From: an uncultured Verrucomicrobiales bacterium
Lineage (GTDB): Bacteria; Verrucomicrobiota; Verrucomicrobiia; Verrucomicrobiales; Akkermansiaceae
Direction: 5' to 3'
DNA: 37,660 nucleotides
Assembly: GCA_905478925.1 (NCBI GenBank)
Contig: CAJQKQ010000067.1
Location: forward strand, 1-37,660
The notes under the pieces are model-generated. The model was not told where the DNA came from, did not search any database, and was given only the letters and a program-made list of their open reading frames with translations. Below, one piece after another: positions 24,592-32,701 of this stretch. The first letter of the stretch is position 1; each line of letters opens with the position of its first letter. Made by a program: the position numbers and the translations under genes.

Positions 24592-25374
24592 CTAGCCCGG
24601 CCTCCGCCAGAAATCCATGCCGTTCTCCGCCACCCGAGCGAGAATCTCAGCGCCCAGTTCCTTCTCGAACGCCTCCGCAATCCCCCGCAGATTCGCCGGG
24701 TGGTTGACGTTATCAACCAACGAGAACTCCACGAAGTCCTCCGGCGGAATCATCTCCGGGGCGTCCGTTTCCAGCAGGATCCGGTCTCTCGGCAGTTGCC
24801 GGAAAACCTCCAGCACCTTGCGCTTCCGTGCCTGCAGGAAATATCCGGAGAAGGAAAACCACGCGCCCTTTTTCAACAGCCTTTCCGCGACCTCGATCGA
24901 GCCCCCGAAGGAGTGCATCAGGAATTTCTCCGGCCAGGCTTCCGCTTCGTCCATCACGCTGAAAAGCTCATCCCATGCCTTAAGGCAATGCACGCTCATC
25001 ACCCGCCCGGTTTCCAAGGCAATGCCCACCTGTTTTACAAAAACCTCGCGCTGCACATCCATCCCCGGCGAATCCACCCAGCCATCAAGACCGATCTCGC
25101 CGACGGTGGCCTGCGGGTCGCTTTGCAGCCTCTTCCGCAGCCGCCCTTCCCAACCATCCTCCACCGTATCCGCGAACCACGGATGGATCCCGTACGCCGG
25201 CATAACGAAACCCGCAAACCTCCGCGCCAGCTCCGCCACCGCCTCCCAGTCCCCCTCCCGAGTCGCGTTCACCACGCAGCCGGTGATGCCCGTGCCCTTC
25301 ATTTCGCGCACCAGCTCCCCGGCCTCCCGCCCGTAGCGCCCGCTCTGCAAGTGGTTATGGGAATCGATCAACAC
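24592..25374 (-). CDS. TatD-family metal-dependent hydrolase
   Basis: A 260-residue TIM-barrel hydrolase. Metal ligands are visible in DSHNH (residues 4-8), VGEIGLD, MSVHCLKAW, LMHSFGG and LLETDAPEM. Family members are DNases or D-aminoacyl-tRNA deacylase-like enzymes that need divalent metal; the exact substrate is not readable from sequence. It is convergent with the pseudopilin operon (45 bases apart) and divergent from secA. Length is normal for the family. Confidence 0.85.
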   Translation of the reverse strand: MLIDSHNHLQSGRYGREAGELVREMKGTGITGCVVNATREGDWEAVAELARRFAGFVMPAYGIHPWFADTVEDGWEGRLRKRLQSDPQATVGEIGLDGWVDSPGMDVQREVFVKQVGIALETGRVMSVHCLKAWDELFSVMDEAEAWPEKFLMHSFGGSIEVAERLLKKGAWFSFSGYFLQARKRKVLEVFRQLPRDRILLETDAPEMIPPEDFVEFSLVDNVNHPANLRGIAEAFEKELGAEILARVAENGMDFWRRPG

Positions 25375-25429
25375 GCAGAGACCCTACCCCGTAACCCACG
25401 CAGTTCCACCCCTCTTCCTTAGGGTTTGG

Positions 25430-25443
25430 TCCGCCGCGGCGGA
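25430..25443. promoter_or_regulatory. perfect palindrome upstream of secA
   Basis: TCCGCCGCGGCGGA is a 14-base perfect palindrome followed by an AT-rich TTAAAATTT, in the 160-base gap between the divergent tatD-like and secA genes. It could be an operator or a short hairpin; nothing favours one. Confidence 0.3.
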
Positions 25444-25535
25444 TTAAAATTTGGGGATTCCCGGCACTTGCTTACCCGCGCCTCCCGGTGTATCCACCCT
25501 CCCCTTAGCCCGCCAAGGGCATAGCCCAATTTCTC

Positions 25536-28500
25536 ATGATCAAGTGGATCCTTCAAAAAATCGTCGGCAGCAAGAACCAACGCGAACTGCGTCGCATCAG
25601 GCCGACCGTCGCCCGCATCACCGAGATCGAGGAGGCTCTGCAGCGCGAGCCGGAGGAAAAGTTGTTCGAACTAACCGCGAAATGGAAATCCCACCTCGCC
25701 CGCTACCACGAACTCGATGTCCCGGCCAAGCCAGTCATCGCTCGCATGCCCCCGGAAGAGGTCGCGGCAGCAGCGGAAGCATTGGAAATACGCCTCAAAG
25801 ATCTCCGCGACGAGTTTCCTGAACTTCCCGCATCCATCGCCGCAACGCCGGAAGCCATCGAGGACGCGAAGGCCGCGTTCCATGAGATCGAGCCCGCTTT
25901 CCAGCAAGCCCGCGCGAAATACCTAGAGCAAATCCTCCCTGAGGCCTATGCCGTCGTCAAAAACGGCGCTCGCAGAATGTGCGGCAGTGAGATCACCGTC
26001 AGCGACCAAACCATAGAGTGGCAGATGGTTCACTTCGACGTCCAACTCGTCGGCGGCACCGCCCTCCACCGCGGCATGATCGCGGAAATGCAGACCGGTG
26101 AGGGCAAAACCCTCGTCGCAACCCTGCCCGTTTACCTCAACGCCCTCACCGGCCTCGGTGTCCACGTCATCACGGTCAACGACTACCTCGCAAAACGGGA
26201 CTCCGATTGGATGGGCTCCCTTTTCCGCTACTTCGGCCTCACCGTCGGCTGCATCCAGAATCAGATGGCCCCATGGGATCGCCGCGAGCAATACGCCTTC
26301 GACATCACCTACGGCACCAACGCCGAGTTCGGCTTTGACTACCTCCGCGACAACGGCATGGCATCCTCCAGCGAAGACCAGGTCCAGCGCGGCCACTACT
26401 TCGCAATCATCGATGAGGTCGACTCCATCCTCATCGACGAGGCGCGGACCCCGCTCATCATTTCCGGCCCCACCGCCCAGTCCACCCATCAGTTCGACAA
26501 ATACCGCTCCTCAGTCGACACCCTCGTCAAGAAGCAGACACAGCTCTGCAACGACCACGCCGCCGAGGCGAAAAAGCTCGCCGACGCCGGCGACATCGAC
26601 GGTGCCGGACGCCTGCTTTTCAAAATCAAGCTCGGCCAACCCCGCAACCGCATGCTCATGCGCTTCATGGAGGAACCGGAAAACCGCCGCCTCATCGAGA
26701 AAACCGAACTCTCCTTCTATCAGGACGCACAGAAAAAGGAACTCTTCGCCCTCAAGGAGGAGCTCTATTTCACCATCGACGAGAAGGGCAACGACGCAGA
26801 CCTCATGGAAATGGGTCGCGAGTTTCTCTCCCCCGGCGATCCGGAGTCCTTCACTCTCCCTGATCTCGGCACTCTCTTCGCAGACATCGATATGGACCTG
26901 TCCCTCTCCGCCGAGGAGAGGATCGCCAAGAAAGAGGAAGCTCAGGACAACATGGGCGTCCAGGCGGAGAAGATCCACAACATCTCCCAACTCCTGAAAG
27001 CCTACTGCGTCTACGAAAAAGACGTCCAGTATGTGGTCAAGGACGGCAAGGTCATCATCGTCGATGACAACACCGGCCGCGAAATGCCCGGCCGCCGCTG
27101 GTCCGATGGCCTCCACCAGGCCGTGGAAGCGAAGGAAAACGTCGCCATTGAGAAGGAGACTCAGACCTTCGCAACAATCACGATTCAGAACTACTTCCGT
27201 CTCTACGAGAAACTCGCAGGCATGACCGGAACCGCCGAAACGGAAGCCGCCGAGTTCCACGACATCTACCGCCTCGACGTCCTGCCGATCCCGACGAACA
27301 CCCCGAACGTCCGCGTCGATGAGAACGACCAAGTCTTCAAGACCCGCCGCGAGAAATTCAACGCAGTCATCGAGAAGATCAAGGAGGCCAACGAAAAAGG
27401 TCAGCCCGTGCTCTGCGGCACCGCCTCAGTCGACGCCTCACAGACCCTCGCCCGCCTGCTCCAGCGCGCCAAGATTCCGCACTCCGTCCTCAACGCGAAA
27501 TTTCACGAGCAGGAAGCGGAAATTATTTCCCAGGCCGGCCAACCCGGCTCCGTAACCGTCTCCACCAACATGGCGGGCCGCGGAACCGATATCAAACTCG
27601 GCAAGGGCGTCCCAGAAGCCGGCGGCCTCTTCGTCATCGGCACGGAACGCTATGAATCACGCCGCGTCGACCGCCAGCTGCGCGGCCGTTGCGCCCGCCA
27701 GGGCGACCCCGGCCGCTCCCAGTTCTTCATCTCCTTCGAAGATGACCTGATGCGGAACTTCGCCGCGGCAGACAAGATGACGAACATGATGGAGCGCTTC
27801 GGCATGAAGGACGGCGAGGCGCTTGAGCACTCATGGCTCAACAAATCCGTCGAGACCGCCCAGAAGCGCGTCGAGCAACGCAACTACACCTGGCGCAAGC
27901 GCGTCCTCGACTTCGATGACGTGATGAACAAGCAGCGCGAGGTCGTTTACGGCTACCGCAATGAGGTGCTCTCCACCGAATCGCCCCGCGACCTAGTCAA
28001 CGAGATCATCGAGGAAACCATCCCCGCGAAAGTCAGCGAGTACCTTGAAGACCGCGATTACGAGGCCCCGGATCACATGGAACTCTTCGGCTGGGTCAAT
28101 GCAACCCTTCCCATCAGCATCACCATCGAGGAACTGGATGTTACGAAAACACCCGATCAGATTTCCGAATACCTCGTCACCAAGGTCAAGGAGACCTACG
28201 AGATCAAGGTCGGCGACCTGCCGTATGAAGTGCTCGACCAGGAGGAGCGCCGCATGGTGCTCGTCGCCATCGACAAGCAATGGCAGGCGCATCTCTACAA
28301 CATGGACGCCCTCCGCGAAGGAGTCGGCCTCCGCGCCCAGGGTCAGAAGGATCCGCTCATCGAGTACAAAAACGAAGCCTACAAGCTCTTCGTCACTCTC
28401 ATGGACGAGATCAAGCAGGAAGCCCTCACCAACCTCTTCCGCTCCGCCGCGAACCTCAAGGATTTCCTCAAGCAGCTCCACAGCCAACCTCGCCAGCTCC

Positions 28501-28715
28501 AAAGCGGCGAGCCCGAGATCACCGGCGCAAACATGGCCACCTCCGGCAGCTCGGACAACATCGACCCCTCACAGACTGGCGGCTCCGGTTCGGTCCTCAA
28601 GCTCAACCTGCCGAAACGCAAGCCAAGCTTCTCCATCGAGACCACCGGCCGCAACGCTCCCTGCCCCTGTGGCTCCGGGAAAAAGTTCAAGCAGTGCTGC
28701 GGGAAGGACGCGTAA
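25536..28715 (+). CDS. secA: preprotein translocase ATPase SecA, long form
   Basis: A 1059-residue motor of the Sec pathway, longer than the roughly 900 residues of E. coli SecA. Walker A is TGEGKT (about 187-192), the DEVDS Walker B is at about 293, and TEARTP-like DEARTP follows. Between about 330 and 470 there is an extra, charged segment (KKQTQLCNDHAAEAKKLADAG onwards) inserted before the cross-linking domain, as in Bacteroidetes and Verrucomicrobia SecA. GRGTDIKLG and RRVDRQLRGR are the second helicase half. The C-terminus keeps the zinc motif CPCGSGKKFKQCC that binds SecB or ribosomes. It is a single gene, with REP-like repeats downstream. Confidence 0.97.
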   Translation: MIKWILQKIVGSKNQRELRRIRPTVARITEIEEALQREPEEKLFELTAKWKSHLARYHELDVPAKPVIARMPPEEVAAAAEALEIRLKDLRDEFPELPASIAATPEAIEDAKAAFHEIEPAFQQARAKYLEQILPEAYAVVKNGARRMCGSEITVSDQTIEWQMVHFDVQLVGGTALHRGMIAEMQTGEGKTLVATLPVYLNALTGLGVHVITVNDYLAKRDSDWMGSLFRYFGLTVGCIQNQMAPWDRREQYAFDITYGTNAEFGFDYLRDNGMASSSEDQVQRGHYFAIIDEVDSILIDEARTPLIISGPTAQSTHQFDKYRSSVDTLVKKQTQLCNDHAAEAKKLADAGDIDGAGRLLFKIKLGQPRNRMLMRFMEEPENRRLIEKTELSFYQDAQKKELFALKEELYFTIDEKGNDADLMEMGREFLSPGDPESFTLPDLGTLFADIDMDLSLSAEERIAKKEEAQDNMGVQAEKIHNISQLLKAYCVYEKDVQYVVKDGKVIIVDDNTGREMPGRRWSDGLHQAVEAKENVAIEKETQTFATITIQNYFRLYEKLAGMTGTAETEAAEFHDIYRLDVLPIPTNTPNVRVDENDQVFKTRREKFNAVIEKIKEANEKGQPVLCGTASVDASQTLARLLQRAKIPHSVLNAKFHEQEAEIISQAGQPGSVTVSTNMAGRGTDIKLGKGVPEAGGLFVIGTERYESRRVDRQLRGRCARQGDPGRSQFFISFEDDLMRNFAAADKMTNMMERFGMKDGEALEHSWLNKSVETAQKRVEQRNYTWRKRVLDFDDVMNKQREVVYGYRNEVLSTESPRDLVNEIIEETIPAKVSEYLEDRDYEAPDHMELFGWVNATLPISITIEELDVTKTPDQISEYLVTKVKETYEIKVGDLPYEVLDQEERRMVLVAIDKQWQAHLYNMDALREGVGLRAQGQKDPLIEYKNEAYKLFVTLMDEIKQEALTNLFRSAANLKDFLKQLHSQPRQLQSGEPEITGANMATSGSSDNIDPSQTGGSGSVLKLNLPKRKPSFSIETTGRNAPCPCGSGKKFKQCCGKDA

Positions 28716-28721
28716 GCGAAC

Positions 28722-28860
28722 TATGGAGCGCGGCTTTTCAAGCCGCTTTCTAACGCTTCGCCTTCATCTTAAGACTCCGCACGACCCTCCTCTTCATTAG
28801 AAGGAGGTGCATGGCGTGGTTGCAAGCGCAAGAAAGCGGCTTACAAAGCCGCGCTCCATA
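28722..28860. repeat. REP-like inverted pair after secA
   Basis: TATGGAGCGCGGCTTTTCAA starts the left unit (28722-28752), and its inverted partner lies at 28831-28860, ending GCGCTCCATA. Each unit folds by GCGGCTT/AAGCCGC, and the two arms pair over about 30 bases. The left unit is 7 bases beyond the secA stop, so it may also end or protect the secA transcript. Confidence 0.8.
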
Positions 28861-29005
28861 ACAACAAGTCTCCATCCCTGAGATTCTTCGGATTGTCGGC
28901 GATGTACCCCATCACCCAATCAAAATGCCTCTGGCTGCGGATCAACCTATCCCAATAGTCGGGCTGCCAAAGCGCTCCCGCGTTCTCAATTTCCCGAAGC
29001 AAACA
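28841..29005 (-). pseudogene. RAYT (REP-associated tyrosine transposase) C-terminal remnant
   Basis: About 50 codons read LREIENAGALWQPDYWDRLI, then FDWVMGYIADNPKNLRDGDLLLW. The W-Q-P-D-Y-W-D-R and YI-x-x-NP motifs are those of the C-terminal half of RAYT proteins of the Y1 transposase superfamily. The HUH motif and the catalytic tyrosine region are missing upstream, where the frame becomes unrelated. REP-like units flank it at 28831-28860 and 29093-29122, the arrangement expected where a RAYT once moved these repeats. Confidence 0.7.
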
Positions 29006-29092
29006 GGATCCATGCCCGATCCTGCTGACAGTGCGGCAGCTTGTGCCGGTGGCCGTCAATTTCCTTCGATGGATCCAGGAAGGGCATGGCGT

Positions 29093-29122
29093 TATGGAGC
29101 GCGGCATTTCAAGCCGCTTTCT
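29093..29122. repeat. REP-like element, single unit
   Basis: TATGGAGCGCGGCATTTCAA and AGCCGCTTTC form the same hairpin unit as at 28722, with one base changed in the loop side. It bounds the RAYT remnant on the right. The 480-base gap between secA and recA contains only these repeats and the remnant. Confidence 0.75.
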
Positions 29123-29168
29123 GACGGATCGCCTTCCGTAGTGGGTGGAAGGTGGGATTGTAAGCACA

Positions 29169-29196
29169 GGGTAGCGGGTTAAAAACCCACGCTCCC
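29169..29196 (-). terminator. hairpin directly after recA
   Basis: On the minus strand GGGAGCGTGGGTT and AACCCGCTACCC pair around TTT, overlapping the recA stop. It lacks a downstream T-run and resembles a second type of REP unit, so its role as a terminator is inferred from position. Confidence 0.5.
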
Positions 29197-30254
29197 TATT
29201 TCTTTTTCTTCTTCGCCGCCTTCGCCGCTTCCATGCCTTCCTTCACCTTCGTCTCAATATCATCGTAGAGCTCTTGGTCGGCTTTCAGGGCATCCTTGGC
29301 GGCGTCGCGTCCCTGCGCGAGTTGGGCGCCATCGTAGGAGAACCATGATCCGCGTTTCTGAACGATCTCCATTTCTAGCGCGAGATCGAGCAACGAGCCA
29401 GTCGAGGAAATCCCCTCGTCATACATGATATCGAATTCCGCATCGGTGAACGGCGGGGCGACCTTGTTTTTCACCACCTTGATTTTGGTGCGGCTGCCGA
29501 TCACCGTCCCGTCGGAGGACTTGATCTGACCGATGCGGCGGATGTCGATACGGACAGAGGAGAAGAATTTCAGGGCACGACCACCGGGGGTGGTTTCCGG
29601 GCTGCCGAACATGACGCCGATCTTTTCACGGATCTGGTTGGTGAAGATACACACAGTTTTGGCCTTGGAAATAAACGAGGTGAGTTTCCGCATCGCCGCG
29701 CTCATCAGGCGCGCCTGGGCACCGACGGTGGAATCGCCGATCTCGCCGTCGAGCTCCTGCCTGGTGACAAGGGCGGCGACGGAGTCGAGCACGACCACAT
29801 CGATCGCATTGGAGCGAACCAGGGCTTCGCAGATCTGGAGGGCTTCCTCTCCGGAGGATGGCTGGGAAATGAGCAGGTCATCGAGATTCACGCCGAGCTT
29901 GCGGGCATATTGCGGGTCGAGCGCGTGCTCGACATCGATGAACGCCGCCAGACCTCCGCGTTTCTGCGCCTGGGCGATCGCGGTGAGAGTCAGTGTTGTT
30001 TTACCCGAGGATTCCGGACCGTAGACTTCCACGACACGTCCGCGAGGAAATCCACCAACACCCAGCGCACGGTCAATCAGCAGATTACCAGTCGGGATGA
30101 CTTCGACATCGACGCAGTTCTCGTCGCCCATCCGCATGATTGCGGCTTCGCCGAATTCCTTATGAATCTGTGAAATCGCAAGATCCAGGTTCCGCTTGCG
30201 CGCATCTTTAAGTTTTTCCGCTGCTGTGTTTTCCGCCGCTGTTTTTGTAGCCAT
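29196..30254 (-). CDS. recA: recombinase RecA
   Basis: A 352-residue RecA of normal length: the DNA-strand-exchange protein and co-protease for LexA. Walker A is GPESSGKTT (79-87), followed by [23 protein letters not shown] (Walker B), the L1 loop and [27 protein letters not shown] (L2 and signature). The C-terminus ends in a lysine-rich tail (AAKKKKK), unlike the acidic tail of E. coli RecA. A LexA box lies 46 bases upstream of the start, so it should be SOS-induced. The mature gene is alone on its strand. Confidence 0.98.
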   Translation of the reverse strand: MATKTAAENTAAEKLKDARKRNLDLAISQIHKEFGEAAIMRMGDENCVDVEVIPTGNLLIDRALGVGGFPRGRVVEVYGPESSGKTTLTLTAIAQAQKRGGLAAFIDVEHALDPQYARKLGVNLDDLLISQPSSGEEALQICEALVRSNAIDVVVLDSVAALVTRQELDGEIGDSTVGAQARLMSAAMRKLTSFISKAKTVCIFTNQIREKIGVMFGSPETTPGGRALKFFSSVRIDIRRIGQIKSSDGTVIGSRTKIKVVKNKVAPPFTDAEFDIMYDEGISSTGSLLDLALEMEIVQKRGSWFSYDGAQLAQGRDAAKDALKADQELYDDIETKVKEGMEAAKAAKKKKK

Positions 30255-30299
30255 GCGGGGAAAATGCGCAAACGAACCGCACTAGGCAACCAAAAAAGA

Positions 30300-30313
30300 T
30301 GTTCACTAGAACA
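30300..30313 (-). promoter_or_regulatory. LexA (SOS) box of recA
   Basis: TGTTCACTAGAACA is a perfect TGTTC-N4-GAACA palindrome 46 bases before the recA ATG. It supports both the SOS control of recA and the verrucomicrobial origin of the DNA. The 600-base gap 30255-30851 also holds the repeat at 30507-30598, and otherwise I see nothing in it. Confidence 0.85.
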
Positions 30314-30506
30314 AAAAAGAGAGTTTTCCGGCGCGTGATTGCGCAAAAGACTGATTCTCAACGTTTTCCCCAAATGTCGGCCGGGGAAAATGGAACCGAC
30401 CCCGGGCAGGATCTGAAGGCCACCTAGTGCTGCGTAAAATTTTATCTGGCGGATAGAATTTACCGGTAAGAGTGAGAGCTTGATCCTGGGTCGGCCAATT
30501 TCAAAA

Positions 30507-30598
30507 CGGAGGCAACGGAAAAGAAACGGAGGTCACGGAGTTGGAAATACAGACATTCTTCTCCGCTTCCTCCGTCTTCTCTCCGCTTTCTCCGTTTC
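30507..30598. repeat. imperfect inverted repeat rich in CGGAG units
   Basis: Left arm 30507-30540 is a run of ACGGAGG-type units, and right arm 30561-30598 is its approximate complement (CTCCG units). About three quarters of the bases pair by eye. The loop begins GGAGTTGGAAAT, a string also found next to the inverted repeat at 36707. It is noncoding and probably a dispersed hairpin element. Confidence 0.6.
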
Positions 30599-30851
30599 AA
30601 ACAAAAGCCCGCAAGCACATCCGCCCCCATCCGCCATCTTAGGCTTATCAGGGCACTAGTAGGCAGGCCGATCAAAAGCGAAGGCGCGAATCCGTTTCCA
30701 GATCCGCGCCTTACATGACCTCGCTGTCTTAGGGCAATTGAGCTTTCCCCCCGGAAGACTCAATCACTCCAGCTCTCGCGGAGGACGGCATAAATTTGCC
30801 CGGAACTCACGTATTGTAAACATTAAACTTAGATTTATTTGAAAGATCGTC

Positions 30852-31343
30852 TTAGAGACTGCCGAGCGTCTCCTTAAGTGCCTGAAAATCAGGAAGATCC
30901 TTCGGGTGATCTTTCACGTCCACGAAGCGGACGACGCCTTCCTTGTCGATAACGAACGCGGAGCGCTTCGGTACGCCGCCCATAATCAGGTTCGCCTCGG
31001 GGAGAAATTGCTCGTAGGCGATGCCGTATGCCTTGGCGACGGTGTGCTCGTAATCGCTGAGCAGCGGGACGGTGATGCCTTCCTTCTGCGCCCAGATTTC
31101 CTGTGCAAAGGGATTGTCGCCGGAGATCGCGAGAACCTTCGCGTCGAGTGCCTCGTAATCCTTGATGCCGGAGGAAATGTCACACAGCTCTGCGGTGCAG
31201 ACACCGGTGAAGGCCATCGGCACGAAAAGCAGCACGATGTTGGATTTGCCGATGAGGTCACTCAGCTTCACGAGCTGCGGGCCTTCGGCGGTTTTTGTGA
31301 CGAGGGTGAAGTCTGGGGCTTTGTCGCCTGCTTTGATGGACAT
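30852..31343 (-). CDS. peroxiredoxin (AhpE/BCP-like)
   Basis: A 163-residue thiol peroxidase starting MSIKAGDKAPDFTL. The peroxidatic cysteine is in PMAFTGVCTAELC, with a second cysteine five residues later, and the supporting arginine and proline pattern is present (PLLSDYEHTVAKAYG, RSAFVIDKEGVVRF). It reduces peroxides in the cytoplasm using a thiol donor. I chose the ATG at 31343; the longer frame to 31676 reads through a repeat region. It is monocistronic. Confidence 0.9.
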   Translation of the reverse strand: MSIKAGDKAPDFTLVTKTAEGPQLVKLSDLIGKSNIVLLFVPMAFTGVCTAELCDISSGIKDYEALDAKVLAISGDNPFAQEIWAQKEGITVPLLSDYEHTVAKAYGIAYEQFLPEANLIMGGVPKRSAFVIDKEGVVRFVDVKDHPKDLPDFQALKETLGSL

Positions 31344-31552
31344 GATGTTGGTATTCGGTTGGTTGTTCTTAAAAGGAAGTCCCAATCTAGCCCGCAAAAC
31401 CCATGGGTCAATCCCTCGCAGCGCTCTCCCGGGAGTCCACGCCAAACCCAATCGGAGAATACGGAAGAGAAATTCAGGTTCCAGAACCGATATCCTGCCG
31501 CGCACAGAGAATTGTGAAAAAGAGGAGTGGTCGTCTCTGTTGCTTCCATTGT

Positions 31553-31584
31553 CCGTATTCAAACATCGTCCAAGCCTTTGCGGC
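31553..31584 (+). repeat. 32-bp direct repeat (partner at 31858-31889)
   Basis: The 32 bases from CCGTATTCAAACATCGTCCA to TTGCGGC occur again, exactly, at 31858-31889, 305 bases away. The second copy begins at the last bases of the MITE-like element. Confidence 0.85.
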
Positions 31585-31665
31585 TTTGCGCGAGTCCTCC
31601 CCTGGAAATCGGTTCGCATCGCGTTCGTATTGAAAAATCTCGCGCCAAGCCGCAGAGCCGCAAAG
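31576..31665. repeat. hairpin element with GCGGCTTTGCG arms
   Basis: CTTTGCGGCTTTGCGCGAG (31576-31594) and an inverted, slightly longer arm ending GAGCCGCAAAG (31639-31665) pair with one 8-base insertion. Noncoding, between the peroxiredoxin gene and the MITE-like copy. Confidence 0.6.
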
Positions 31666-31684
31666 CAACAAGTCATTCAATCAT

Positions 31685-31859
31685 GGTAGGGCTGATCCGG
31701 CTCGGTCGGCCCTGATCAAAAAAACGCAAGCGCCGTATCTCAGGAAAGGGAGTGAAGCCACGGCAAGACACGGCATTTCCCCCGGGATCTCACTTTCGTG
31801 TGGGTGAGGCGGGATGCTAGATTTTGAAAGTGGGCTGACCGAGCCGGATCAGCCCTACC
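31685..31859. repeat. MITE-like element (copy 2)
   Basis: A 175-bp element ending in 28-bp inverted repeats: GGTAGGGCTGATCCGGCTCG at the left and CGAGCCGGATCAGCCCTACC at the right. It is similar along its full length to 5376-5548. No coding capacity. The 550-base gap 31344-31900 is made up of this element, the hairpin and the direct repeats. Confidence 0.85.
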
Positions 31860-31900
31860 GTATTCAAACATCGTCCAAGCCTTTGCGGCCATATCCTATC

Positions 31901-32605
31901 TCACTTCCCGAATAGCACCGCCTTCTCCGCTTCGGAAACGATACGCCACTCGCCTTCCGCAAGCTCCTCGGGAAGCTTCAACCCGCCGATGGAAATCCGC
32001 TTGAGCCCGAGCACGTGGTTCCCCACCGCCGCGAACATCCGCCGCACCTGATGGTAACGGCCTTCGTGCAATGTCACCAGCGCCTCCTTTTCCCCGAGAG
32101 CCTCGAAACCCGCCGCGAGCAACGGCTTCACATCGTTCTCCAACTGCAGCTCGCCGGAGCCAAAGACCTCGCCTTCGTTTCCCTGCAGCGGACGATCCAG
32201 TTCCGCATGATAGACTTTCAGGCAACCGGATTTCGGATGAATCACCTGGTGGAGAAATTTCCCGTCGTCCGCCATCAGCAGCATCCCGGTGGTGTCCTTG
32301 TCGAGGCGACCGACGGGGTTCATGCCCGGATTTCTTTTCGAAAATCTCGGCGGCAGCAGGTCATAGACGGTGTCGCCGGGATCCTCGGTGCTGCAGGTGA
32401 AGCCGGTGGGCTTGTTCATCACAAGCACCAGCGGCGCAAGCGGATCCAATTCCTCGCCGGCCACTAGAATGTTCTCCAAGCCCGGAAAATCCTTGGCTCC
32501 CAACACATTGCCCGCGCGATCCGTCACCGTCCCGCTGCGGATCAGCCTGTCAGCCTCCTTGCGCGATCCATAACCGAGGTTTGCCAGTAGTTTCACAAGT
32601 TTCAT
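31901..32605 (-). CDS. 16S/23S rRNA pseudouridine synthase, RsuA family
   Basis: A 234-residue enzyme. An N-terminal S4 RNA-binding domain (MKLVKLLANLGYGSRKEADRL) is followed by the catalytic domain with LVMNKPTGFTCSTED, the catalytic aspartate in NPVGRLDKDTTGMLLM, KVYHAEL and the conserved EGRYHQVRRMFAAVGNHV. These features define the RsuA/RluB/E/F group, which converts a specific uridine of rRNA to pseudouridine. The ATG at 32605 starts the S4 domain; the frame from 32668 adds 21 residues. It diverges from the ankyrin/transpeptidase gene, with about 95 bases between. Confidence 0.9.
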   Translation of the reverse strand: MKLVKLLANLGYGSRKEADRLIRSGTVTDRAGNVLGAKDFPGLENILVAGEELDPLAPLVLVMNKPTGFTCSTEDPGDTVYDLLPPRFSKRNPGMNPVGRLDKDTTGMLLMADDGKFLHQVIHPKSGCLKVYHAELDRPLQGNEGEVFGSGELQLENDVKPLLAAGFEALGEKEALVTLHEGRYHQVRRMFAAVGNHVLGLKRISIGGLKLPEELAEGEWRIVSEAEKAVLFGK

Positions 32606-32701
32606 CGGCGCGAACCTACCAGATATCCCCATAGGGCTAACTACTTTCTCGGATACTTGATTTCCCATGGATTGCCCTTACGTTTCCGACTCGTGTCCCG
32701 G

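Noticed and set aside
25923..27332. Long minus-strand frames inside secA
   Set aside because: Antisense of a highly conserved gene in GC-rich DNA; their Gly/Val/Glu-rich composition is typical of shadow frames.
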